Assembly (NCBI GenBank): GCA_015680685.1
Contig: MNCI01006634.1
Coordinates: forward strand, 703-59,821
Direction: 5' to 3'
DNA length: 59,119 nt
From: Gnetum montanum
Taxonomy: Eukaryota; Streptophyta; Gnetopsida; Gnetales; Gnetaceae
Shown here: positions 21,796-32,643 of the stretch, one piece after another
Layout: the number at the start of each line of letters is the position of its first letter
How positions within the stretch are numbered: position 1 is the stretch's first letter
Program-made: the position numbers and the translations under genes
The notes under the pieces: model-generated
What the model saw: only the letters and a program-made list of their open reading frames with translations
Told to the model about the DNA's origin: nothing
Database searches by the model: none

Positions 21796-23182
21796 TGTAC
21801 TGTCCGAAATCGTCGGTCTCTGGCTAGAATGAAACAGAACCAAGAGATCCCCGAACAAGCACAGAAGACCCTACCTTCGCCTGAGGGCAAGCTGAAACTA
21901 ACAAAGGTAGACTACCTTGGGTGGTCTACACGCGGATTAGACAAGGATTTCCCCAAACATATGCCAATGTGCAATACGTTGGGTTATATGCAAACGGTGT
22001 AACAAATGTAAAATCGGGCGTAAACATACAGGAATGCAAACAATAAGTACACAAAAATGAACGAAAAACTGTAAAAAATCTTAGCAAAAGAAATATGGTA
22101 ATATTATTGCATAATGAAAGTTACAATGCACCAGTCTAAATGCAGTTGTGGATCTGACACAAGGTGGATGGAAAGCTCCGGTGGATTCAGTGGGATGATG
22201 GTTTGCTGGATTTGGCTACAAGCACAACGTGAAGGCTATATGCTCAGCGTGTAGGATAGAAGCCCAACGTGAAGGATGCAATGTTCTCGATGTTCTCAGT
22301 GTGGATTTCCCCAAATTTTTGCCAAGATGCCTCTAATTTTTTGAACCCCGATCTGATAAAAAATTAGTGTTTTTATACAGGCGTGGGCATTCTATTCGGA
22401 TCTGAGATGGGATTATTGGCTGTGGGGTGCTGGAATTCTGGATTAGGTGACATGTGGAGCGTTGACTGAGTGCAGACAAATGAAATTTTACGAGTGTACA
22501 GCATGATACACGCTAGCGTGTACTACTGTACGCCAGTGTGTACACGCTGGGCGTGTGAACTCGACGTACAGACTTGACTAAAACAAACGAAGTCATTTTT
22601 ACAAACTACTACTACAACAAGAAGTATCTAGTTTTCCCTTCAGATTTGAGCTCAGATGTCATGAGAGTGCTATTGATATTCTTGGACTTGATCTGACATG
22701 GTTCTGCTGATGTCTTCCACTGATGTACGTTGTGTTGCACGTTGGATGGTGCACGCCGAGCGTACACGCTAGGCGTACAGGATGTACATGCCCGACGTAT
22801 GAACCCCAAAGTGTATGATTTTGAGGTCAAAACCCAATTTTCTTGAGCCCATGATGATGCCTAACCATTGCCCTATCTCTGAGAGTTGATGCCTTGTGAA
22901 AACCTTGCCCTGGAATGCCTATTTCGGGTAATCTTTAGAGTCGCACACTGGGCATGCATGCTGCATACTTAGTAAAACCAAGTGTTTTGAGCTAAGAATG
23001 GCAGGTTTGATTCTGGATGTTTCCGTAGTCTTCTGTGGGTCCTGAGGAACCATTTCTTGCTTGGTTTAACTCCGTTTGAAGCTGTCCATGAGGTTTTCAA
23101 GCTTCAGTCATGCTGAGGGGCATCACGACTTAGCTTGATTCTTGTTGGAGAAGTACTAAGCTCAAAATTTTGTGGTGTTTCA
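21796..23182 (-). repeat. 5' LTR of element C
   Basis: It begins TGAAAC at 23182 and ends TACA at 21796 on the minus strand, about 1387 bases, with a TATA box (TATAAAAA, + coordinates 22370-22377). The outer edge is fixed because the adjoining bases (AGAGCGAG...) are the gag of element B, seen uninterrupted in A at about 6686. Only the edges resemble the LTRs of A, B and D; the interior is largely its own. Confidence 0.8.
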
Positions 23183-24790
23183 AGAGCGAGAAGTGAGGTA
23201 GTACAGTTTGGACTTGATGAAGTCATTCACTGCACCCTTAAAGATGGCCAACAAGTGGGCCTTCGCGATGGGCTCACAGATTTCGTTAAGGGTTGAACTC
23301 CAACATTGAATGAACTTTTGGACTGGTTCTAGCAGGTCTTGCTTCATGCTCATCAACTGATCCAACATGGTTTTTAGCTTCAATTTGTACTTGAAACGTG
23401 TCACGAATTGGGTCAGTAGCTCTTCCAAAGTTGAAATGGATGAGCATGGCAATGCATGGTACCAATCTAGGTCTTTCCCAGCTAGGGACATGGTGAAGAC
23501 ACGAATGATCACGTGCGGCCATTTTTGCAATAGCAAAGACTCAGACCTAAAGGTGACAAGATGTGCATTGGCATCTCTGTCCCCATCGTACTTCATGAAG
23601 TGTGGGAGAGACATCCTTGGGGGTAGTGTTAAAGCAAGGATTGCAAGGTTGATGGGGTTATCTTGATAGAAGTCCATGACTTGTACCGTGTCATACCCAG
23701 CAGCTTTGAGGTGTTTTATTTCCATAGTGAGGGTCTAGATGAGCTGGAATGCTTGATCCAGACCCTACGACGTTGTGGATGGCTGGGGAGCTATGCAGGC
23801 AGCTCCCACTTGTGGTATGGTTGGGGCGACGGCTTGATGCCTTGGCAGTACTATTAGGATGACCCTCACAAGCAGTGCTGCCTGCGCTGTCCACCACCTG
23901 GTAAGTGGTGCTGTCGGAGTAGCAACTGCGGGTTGAGCCTTTGGATAGACTGCCTCTGTTACTGGCAGAACAGACCATGGTCCCATGTTAGGATGTATCA
24001 TTTACGGTGTTTGGTAGGTCTGAGGGTGAATTTAGTGAGACATCTGCAACGACTGTAGAATAGGTGAAGAAGCGAATGGGGTCCACCATGTGGATGAGCC
24101 TGGGCCCGCCATAGTGGGTGGAATAGATGCAAGCACAGGAATTGACATGGAAGTTATCGGTGATTGCAAAGTAGGTATAGTGTGAACATGTAGCAAGGTA
24201 GCCATGATTGGCATGTTATGTGCTACAAGAATGTGCTGATGAATAGCCTACAAAGGAATAGTATCTACAAACAGAATAGGTGAAACAGGCGAAGGTGGGC
24301 ATTGAAACAATGCAAGATATGCGTGGCTACCCATAGTAGCTGTAATTGTGGATTGCAGAAGTGTAGGCATAATTACAAAGGGAGCAGTAAGAGTCGACGG
24401 TTTGGCCTAGAAGGACTGGGTAGGAGGGACAAGAGCGGGGCTGGTTGGAACTCCTTCATCTAATTAGGAATCAAGTTCCTCCTGCCCATCCTGGAAAGTG
24501 TCATCTTGGTTAGACACTATGTCCTATTTCTCCCTAAGCCTAGCCAACTAGATTAGTTGGTCCAGAAGCCTTTGATACGCTTGCATTAAAGGTAAAGAAA
24601 TGCCCGAGTAGGGACAAATTCCTTCTCGTTGTAGTAAGTGAACTTGAAGCTACATTTTTCTTTGAATTCGTGTAAATCCAAGGGCAGATTTTCCTGCACA
24701 TTTGCACAAACGAAGCTGTAATGCTCGTGTTGCTGGGCCAATCCCTTAGGTCCTCGATTTTGAACTCTGAGAGATCATCTTATTTCCAGT
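23183..24790 (-). pseudogene. gag: Gag fragment of element B
   Basis: A Retrotrans_gag-type domain at 23725-23183 (MDFYQDNPIN, LDWYHALP) follows a Pro/Thr/Ala-rich region (24214-23760), very like A. The C-terminal half is cut off by C at 23183. Upstream of about 24785 the sequence jumps from the gag position equivalent to A 8290 to the leader position equivalent to A 8868, removing the gag start codon. Several stops are present. It cannot be functional. Confidence 0.8.
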
Positions 24791-25018
24791 ACCACACAAG
24801 ATGGGGTACAAAGCGCATGTAAGACAACCGTAAAACAGGCTAGTTAGCTAGTGATCGGAGGCCTTGTGTTCTGTAGGGCTCCCAAGGAATCATCGAGGCG
24901 ACGAATCTACACCACACAAAGTACAAACAACTGCAAAAGGGTGTCACATTTACACTTATGCGTATCAAGGTGCAAAAGGCTCATAGAACTACCATGACAT
25001 GTGGAAAATGAACCAAAA
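24785..25018 (-). repeat. Shortened leader of element B
   Basis: This corresponds to the last one and a half repeat units of the array in A (8868-9217). Either B lost units together with the gag start, or A gained them. No gene. Confidence 0.65.
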
Positions 25019-25037
25019 GGCCCTCCTTCTAGCACTA
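25019..25037 (-). promoter_or_regulatory. Primer-binding-site-like block of element B
   Basis: The minus strand reads TAGTGCTAGAAGGAGGGCC, the same block and location as in A, C and D, next to the inner LTR edge at 25044. Confidence 0.55.
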
Positions 25038-25043
25038 GAAAAC

Positions 25044-26721
25044 TATAGCGATCGAAAACGTCGGTGGCTAGAAAACACCAAGGGGTCAACGGGCATGACA
25101 GTTTCGACCTCGTACTCATGGGAGGGTCATGCTGGGTGTGTGCGGATACGGGGCATCCTAAACAGTCTAGTGGATTAGATAGGGACTTAATTGGCGTCTA
25201 TATAGCCTTTTGCAACATATAACTTAAAAATGGAAATGAAAATGCGAAGTAATGCTTGAAAGTAAATGAAGTATAAAACAATGTGACACACAAAAATAAG
25301 TAGGAAAAAAAAGTAAAATGAATTTAGAAAAATGCACTGCTCCGAAGCTACAAGTTTGCTCTATCAAGTGGATACAATCAGTTGCACAATATGACAGAGT
25401 GTAGAGATCCCAAGAGTAACTGGGACGTGTAGAGCGAAACAAGTTGTGCGCTTGGGCACGGATTTAGGTGTTGACAATGCAAGGATTCTACCAAGGTGGT
25501 AGAAAGGGGGACGAGAAAAAATGCTAACTGAAAATGCTAATTGTTTGCAGTGTCAAATAGAAAGCTTACAATTTTTGATGTTATGATATGCCAAGAAGAG
25601 AACTTGAATGCTAGAGGAAAAGTCGAAGAATCCGAAAAATATTCAAAATTTTTAATGCTACTTGTTGGAAAAATTTCCAACCCTTTGAATGTTATTCCTT
25701 ATAAGAGATTCCAACCATATTTTTTTGAATGCTACTTGTTGGGGTATTTATAGGGCCAATGGCACCCAAAAGGGATGGTTTGGATGCCACGTGCCTTGGG
25801 CTCACATTGACTTGCTCGTGCTGCACGTGCCATGCATAATCGTTGGACTTGCATGACTACTGTAATGCAAGCCTACCATGTCATAATTGTATGCCTGCCA
25901 GGCTGTAATTGCGTCGTTAGCATCTGGAGATGTGTGCAATGGTCCAATTAAGTGAAGTCCATTGATGTCACACAACCACCTGCATGCCTTGTTGTGCTTT
26001 GTAGCATAGCATGCTTGGCGTAGCGTAACACCTTATCGTGCATTCTACTACATGTGTGTTGCATGCTTGCTATACTATGCTACGCTACGTAGCATAGTGT
26101 AGCATAGCGAATGGCCTTAGTCACAAAAACTTTGCTGATTTGCAAACTCTACTTCTATGAGACTTGCAAACTTGCTGATTCCACCCTTTGAGCTACCATC
26201 TATCTCTTCCATAGGATTGCTACGCCTTGCTGCACCATGTAGCTCAACGTAGCGCAGTAGCAAACATGGTCCACCGCTTCCTGATGGAAAGGGACATTTT
26301 TGAAGGACTTAAGGTTGCACGAGGGAACTGGTGGTATAGCTATTTCCATGCTATGGTATGCCACGTAGCATAGCATGGCACTTTGTTCTACAGTCACTTT
26401 CTAAAGCTTGCTATGCTACATAGCGGGGCATAGCATAGCGTAGCAGACTTTGTGACTTAGAAAACTTGCCAAAGTATTTTGCACACCCTGAATGCTGCTG
26501 CCAACTCTACGCACCATTTCTGAGCAGGCTGTTAGTTGGGCAAGCTACTTGGGTGGACAGGCAGGATGACCCGTAGATCTTTTTCATGCCAAAAGTAGAA
26601 AATTTACCAAACTAGCTAGCCTGAACTCAGAGTGTTCTCCTCCCGAAGAACTATCGTGGTGCTACACAAATTGCAAGGCTTGGTGAAGCAAGAATGACTT
26701 TGAAGTTTTTAGGGTGTTTCA
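25044..26721 (-). repeat. 5' LTR of element B
   Basis: About 1678 bases on the minus strand, from TGAAAC (26721) to TATA (25044, a decayed TACA). It is colinear along its length with the LTR of A, including the TATA box (+ coordinates 25745-25752) and the GCTACGCTA-type palindromes. Right neighbour: exon 2 of D's opposing gene. Confidence 0.78.
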
Positions 26722-27725
26722 CCATCCTCATCATGAAATATGGTAAGGTTGAGAGTTCACAATGTTGGTTATGCTATGAGGCCCCAGTGGAGATAACCAG
26801 GAAGCTTCAGTGGGCTAAGTTAATGAATCTTTTCCTAGCCATTAGCCTAAGCATCCCAGTGGCTAAGACAATTGCCATCATCAACTCCTTCAATGAGAGT
26901 ATTGATCACTTCATGACGTAGGCCTATGGTGTGCGGGTGATCATTGAAATTATGAATGAATTCTTTATGAACCTCTTTGACATCCCCTTTGAGGATCCAC
27001 TAGTTATAGAAAAAATTTATAAAGACTTAGACCATAGAGGGTATGTTGAGGAGTGGTTGGGTACTTCTAACATTCACAAAAGCATATAAGTCAAGGAAGT
27101 GAAGGTGCCCATAGTCCACCATCTCTATCTAGTATTTTTTGCTTGTACATTCCCAAAGCTACTCTTCCAAGAAAAAATTATTGGGGTGGAACAGCTTGGA
27201 TGATAAGGGATGTAATAAAGAAGGAAACGTAGTACAACTAGGCCTCTTACCTTGCTAGCTACCTTTGTACTGAAATTGTTAGGTTGTGCCACAACCTACA
27301 AGCGAGATCGCATATGCACTTTGCATTCTTCATAACATGCCTGCGAAGGTTTGCAAAGTTTTTGGTGGTTCGTGAGAAAGGGTGGTGAGTGGTACAAGAC
27401 CATAGGAAAATCTCTAGGCCATGGATCCATCACTTGTTCAACACTACGTAGTCATAGGATCCTCTAAAGGCAATTGGCTAGTCATTCTCTATAACAACCA
27501 GAGGCATTGTGAGATGATCTTACTACACACGTGATAGTGCAGGGGAGGCCCTAATGAAAAATATTTGAAATGCAATGAGAGAAGCATGACTCATTGCTAA
27601 GGTATTGGGGTCATCTAGAATAATGATTAAGAAACCACACCCCACAGAGTAGCTTGTACATGAAGTAGGAAAGAGTGGTAGAAATATTAGGTTTAAGCTT
27701 TGTGATGTGAACTCAAAAATCACAA
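26722..27725 (+). pseudogene. Exon 2 of the opposing gene of D (5' truncated by B)
   Basis: The translation runs parallel to exon 2 of C's gene: INSFNESI against VDSFNESV, FFMNLFDIPFED against FFLDLFGVPADG, VEEWLGTSN against LEDWLGIPKG, TEIVRLCHNLQA against REIVRLCSNIEA. Stops and some frame disturbance are present. The 5' edge is the insertion point of B. The 3' edge matches the end of exon 2 in C, with a weak donor (ACAAG|TATG) just before element E. Function unknown. Confidence 0.8.
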
Positions 27726-27764
27726 GTATGAATTATTGGATACTACTATAATGTACCATGCTAT

Positions 27765-27769
27765 ACTAT
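27765..27769 (+). repeat. Left target-site duplication of element E
   Basis: ACTAT immediately before the 5' LTR, identical to 36487-36491. Confidence 0.95.
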
Positions 27770-28610
27770 TGATGAACCATGATTTGTCAGGATCTGATAT
27801 CGGATCTGCGATATCAGGTATATGATATTGTAGCCTAGATAAAGATATGATATCGTGATTCCTATGTAAGCCTATAAATACACCTTTGGGCGCATAGGAA
27901 GAAAAGTAAGTAAGGATAGAAGTAAAGTCTTTTTATTATTTTTTGTTCATTTCAACTCTTTCCCCAGAGCATGCCCACAGTGTGATGATTGTAATTGTAT
28001 GGAACCTTTATTCGAGTGTGTTGGACACATGCATGACCAGCAATAAAGATCGAGATTACTTCATCATTGCAGCATTCACTTAGTTTTAATTGCTTAATTG
28101 TTATTTTTATTTATTTTTTTCTTAATTAATATTTCTTTATCTTCATTTACTATCCCTACTATTAAATATGGAATGAGTACGACTAAATCACGAGCATTTA
28201 AGTGTGACTACATAGTATCCTAGTAGCGTATCTAGGAGTGCTTAAGTAACATGTGCAAGGTAATCCCAAAAGTAGTACACGAGGTCCAAGATGTATATGA
28301 ATGATTAGGGATGGATACTCATTAAACTTAGGCTAGATTAGATTTTGCTTCCCATTCCCTATTAGCTTAAAACAAAGTTATTTTCCATTGCCTCTAGGAG
28401 TAGCACTAGCTTAGGGCCACATCATACACCTCACTTTGAATTAAACCATACATGACAAAGTAAATACCAGTCCAAGTGGGAAGAAAATGAACTATGATCA
28501 ACATGTAACTATCTAGATACCACAACTAGCCCATCTATAGAGTTTGACCGGATCATGCATGAATGCTCATATTCGTATGGTTGAGTGTAGGGGTACCTCG
28601 CCACTCATCA
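27770..28610 (+). repeat. 5' LTR of element E
   Basis: 841 bases, TGATGAACC...CACTCATCA, so the ends form an inverted TGATGA/TCATCA pair. U3 is very short (about 100 bases) and dense in GATATC-like palindromes. TATAAATA is at 27873-27880. The AATAAAGA at about 28043 may be the polyadenylation signal. Confidence 0.95.
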
Positions 28611-28632
28611 TTGGCACCATTGCCAGGGATGG
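28611..28632 (+). promoter_or_regulatory. Primer-binding site of element E (tRNA-Asp type)
   Basis: TTGGCACCATTGCCAGGGA directly after the LTR is a worn version of TGGCGCCGTTGCCGGGGA, the tRNA-Asp-complementary site of Athila-type elements. The differences are G-to-A changes at or near CG sites. Confidence 0.85.
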
Positions 28633-28743
28633 TGCTTGCTATTTAGATTAGTTGCATCATCCAAGATCACTGTAATGAAGCCTTGATGATATATCTTTTA
28701 GAAAGAAAGTAATTACAAATAAGTCACACACAAATTCACAAAA

Positions 28744-30750
28744 ATGTCTCTCTCACATGACTATGATAACACAACAACTAGTAAATAAATTCATTCGAGA
28801 ACCAACGAATTATATGATGATGAAGACAAAGTTTGGAGTACTCAATTTAATGCAGGGGTTCTGTATGTACATAAAAAAAGATAACATCATCTTGACTCAA
28901 AAATTCATAACCTAATTAGTGACAATGAACCCATGCTGGCCACTAAGAGCCTAATGCATATACAAGAGGCTATTCAAATATCCCACAAGCATTGTAAGGA
29001 AAGTCATCTACCCTAGCTTAATTTAAACAACTTTCCCAAGTTTTTTAGGAGGCTATGATTTAGATCCATAGCATCATTTACAAGCCTTCCATGATGCCTA
29101 TGTATGGAAAAATATTGATAATGGGTGGAAAAAACTTAAACTCTTTCCTCTGACACTCGTTGTCCAAGCAAAAGTATGGTATAGGTCTTTAAAATCAAAA
29201 TCAATTCGACGTTGGTCGACAATGGTGGAACTATTTAATGAAAGATATCAAACCTATGCAAGAGTGTCAATCTTGAGGAGACAAATCTGAGAATGGAAAT
29301 AGGGACAACATGAATCCTTGGACATCGCCTTAGAAATATATTACTCTTTGTTAAACAAATGCCCAAGACATGGATTCTCTGAGGAAAATAAAATGTACCA
29401 CATCATGGGTGGGCTTTCTAATGAAACAAGGGAGACCCTAGGGATGTATGCTTGAGGTTAACTCTATGAGCTATGAACCCACCAATTCTAGGAGCTTATT
29501 AAGCAGGTAGAAAAAGAAGAAGGAGAAATGGCTAAATGGGAGAATGTTGAAAGCTATCATCATGAAGAGGAGAAATAAACTAAGCTCAAGGAGGTGGAAT
29601 CATATTTGCCAATACTATAATCACTAGATGAATTTGAGACAAATATCAATAAGATGATGGAATGGATACATGAAAAATGTGAAGAATATGCCAACACTAT
29701 TAGAGGTATAACCATGATGAACCAAGAAGTAGGACAAATCATCCTTAGACAATAGGAAAGAATGGTTGAAGAGAATAAGAACTCAACTTCTAATCATACG
29801 TATCAATGTAACCTTTGTCTGTACAATCATCCAAAAGGTTAATTCCTAATCTTGTCACATTTGCATGAGCATTGGGGAGGAATGTTACATCCAGAGTTCA
29901 TACAGAAATATGATGTTCATTCACAATGGCCAAACTTCCAATTATGGGGTAGGGCACCCTCAAACTGGTCACACCCTTCATACCATCCAAACCCAAGCAC
30001 TTATTAGGTTTAGCATCCTATTTCCCCAACCTAGTCAACATCCTCTATCTCACCACATTATTATCCTTTTCCTAAGTATTATCAACCCATGTCCTCTTCC
30101 ACAAGATCACCACCTCAAGTTCCTTGCACTCCTCCTCACCCTAAATATTTTCATCTTTCACCTCCTTCTACATCACCACTAGTTGTGCCAGAAGGATTTG
30201 CACCACAACATTGACCCACAAACGTTACTTGTGCTACTACTATCAACTGCAGTGGGAATCCTCCACAACATTGAAGGTGTTCCTTCTTTAGATATGACCA
30301 TAGAAATGGACAACATAGTTCCAAGAGAACTACATCCTCCCACTCAGCACAAGTTCAACACTATGGTGCATCTTTCTCCTCAAACCCAACGTCTTCTTTT
30401 ACCTTATCACGACCACCAATCAACACTCCAATAACAATGTGGTCTGATGAATATAACCATGTAGGGAGATAGATCAATCCTTGCATACCAACTTACGGTC
30501 ATGGGTGCCATAGTGGGTCAACTCCTTATCAATTAACCACCTCTTATAACTTTCCCCACTATGTCAACTTTAATCAAGTGTGTGAACCTTAATGTGGGTA
30601 CAGTCCAACCACCACATCAAAAGACACCCAATGGTTTGGATATGACCGGGTCCCAATATTTCCAAAATGCATGGATCCAATTGTTCCATTAATTAATTCT
30701 CACCATGATCAAAAGTTTAGATATGGGGGATATTCCCATTCTAACAAATA
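28744..30750 (+). pseudogene. gag: Gag relic of element E
   Basis: Probable start ATG 28744 (MSLSHDYDNTTTSK). A Retrotrans_gag-like core at about 29080-29460 shows AKVWYRSLKSKSIRRWSTM and LNKCPRHGF. At about 29808 a CNLCLYNHPKG motif aligns with CEICQYDHPKR in F, a zinc-finger-like site. A Pro/Ser/His-rich tail follows to about 30750. Many stops and some shifts. No protease motif follows, unlike F. Confidence 0.75.
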
Positions 30751-30759
30751 GAATTAATA

Positions 30760-30895
30760 AATATTTTTCCTTTTCTTTAATTTTATAATTTTTTGTTTTT
30801 CATTTTTTTTCATCTTTCAATTTGTTGTTTGATCTTTTTATTTGTTGTTTCATCTTTTTATTTATTATTTTATCTTTTTATATTTTTATGGACAA
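30760..30895 (+). repeat. T-rich tract after gag in element E
   Basis: Imperfect repeats of ATCTTTTTATTTGTTGTTTC-like units follow the end of gag. F has a T-rich 15-base repeat at the same place (54144-54345). Confidence 0.75.
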
Positions 30896-32643
30896 TCTCA
30901 ACTATGAATAAAACACTCATGTGACCCATTGGTTGAGGTGTTGTTCTATGTTATCAAGTCTCTGGTGACTAATTACTTGGACATCAGCCATCACATCCAC
31001 CCAATCATTCTATTAATAAGAGGTTCTACTCTAGGTACGATGATATTCTTATCATCACAAAAACTTAAAAGTAATTTTTTTCTCATTATTCCCAAAGAAA
31101 AAAATTATGGACTAAGAGAGAATGGACAGGGTGTGATGTCAAGGGAACTTGTGGATTCTCTTTGGTGACATTTGTAGGAGTTATCATGCAACTTGCTTGT
31201 ACTAAGATCTTTGTAGATTTAATGATAATGTGAGTAAGAGTAATAAAGGCACTTAATAAGGAAACCCAATTCTCTTCTAGGGGATCCCATTGGAAAGACA
31301 TTCACCCATGCCTAAAGGTAGGCAGCTTCTCTAGATTATATATAAAAAAAAAGAAGAGAGAGTATGCCAAAGAAGCCAAAAAAAGAGTATGCCACAAAGA
31401 AATTCCAAGTCACTCCTCCCTTGCACAAAATGTCAATTGATCATACACCTTAATGTCATGATGCTCTTATGGTTTTTCATCATTAAATGAAACAATGTGA
31501 TGTCACTGATTGAAGAAATGGACTTGGTCTTGATTTTGGAGCGATGGGCTAATGACACATTAATCATGTTTTACACTCAAGATTCATTATGCCCTAGGTT
31601 AGTTACCTCATGTCCCAATATTTGCAATCTCTTCGACAATTCACCTCATCTCATTGTTCATGTATTTGTGACTCGTGTCTTGTATAGCATTGAATTCATA
31701 TCTCATCATGGTGGTATCTACATGTGTGTGTTTTGTGCAACTAGTGGGGATTACATTTAAACCTTTTAGTACCTACAAACATTTTTAGGCATGGTTATGT
31801 AAGGGCATCATAGGTAGGAACCTGCTTTGGGGAGGATCCACTTGTGTAACCTTTGTAATTTACACTCATTGCACATCATCATCACATCATTTTATACCCT
31901 CTAAGTACTGCATTGCTAACGTTATTATTTCCTTTATCATCCTTCTAATTCAAACATTCCTATGCACCAAAACATGTCCTTTTTCTTCATTCTATTCATG
32001 AATTTCATTATCAAATTCTACTCCATTATACTTTTGGTACATTCTGGTCTATTCAATGTTACCCTGGACCTTTCAAATTAACCTCAAATCCTTCATTTTT
32101 TGGCCTTGGAAATTTAAAAAATCTTTAAATTTACCAAGTACTCTATTTTCAATGGGCCACAATATCAAGTACTTGATATTGGATNGGAGTTGTTCAAATT
32201 TTCTTCCACAAATTTTCTAGCATGCACACCTATCAATCAAATATCCATAACTTGGTCATTAATTCTCTGATTCCCATTTTAATTGAACCTATCTAAACCT
32301 GGAATGTTTAACTTAGTTGTGGTGGAAGGGTATGCTCCAAGTTGCGTATACTTTTTTTCAAAATTCATCGTTGCCCAAAGGATATCATAAAGGGTAAATG
32401 GCCTTAAAAGTGTTAAAAACATTGCCAAATTAATTTTATCTCTTCACCCATACCATGAGAATTAATTTTTGGAACCACCTAATCAAATTGGGCCCAATAT
32501 GAAAACTTTTAGAAGACATTTTCATAAAATTTTCTAGCTCTGGATCACACTAAATAAGAAACAAATTTGTTAAAGGAAAAAAGTAAGGTATAAATCAAAC
32601 ATTATAAGTAATCTTACTAATAGTTGTCCTCGTGTGATTATAG
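30896..32643 (+). other. Middle segment of element E with little coding character
   Basis: Colinear with F at about 54.4-55.75 kb (shared wording near 31820 and 55395: CTTTGGGGAGGA). Only short broken frames are present. It ends with a splice-acceptor-like TGTGATTATAG directly before the ATG of the coiled-coil ORF, so it may be an intron or 5' region for that ORF. One undetermined base is at 32185. Confidence 0.5.

Larger units (their letters stand above)
10913..23182 (-). mobile_element. Element C: Ty3/gypsy-type retrotransposon with an opposing intron-containing gene
   Basis: Minus-strand order: 5' LTR (23182-21796), PBS-like block, 47-bp leader array, gag-protease, minisatellite, the opposing + strand gene, a second minisatellite, then the RT relic, where element A interrupts it. 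C itself sits inside the gag of element B: bases from 23183 continue B's gag exactly as in A's intact copy around 6686. The 3' LTR is not in the window. That the RT belongs to C rather than to an older element is inferred from matching orientation and the absence of any LTR in between. Confidence 0.7.
23183..26721 (-). mobile_element. Element B: 5' LTR and gag, interrupted by C
   Basis: The sequence from 23183 to 26721 is a diverged copy of element A from about 6686 to 10912 in the same order: gag, shortened leader, PBS-like block, LTR. The remainder of B lies on the far side of C and is not in the window. Its right edge abuts exon 2 of the opposing gene of D, so B inserted into D. Confidence 0.75.
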
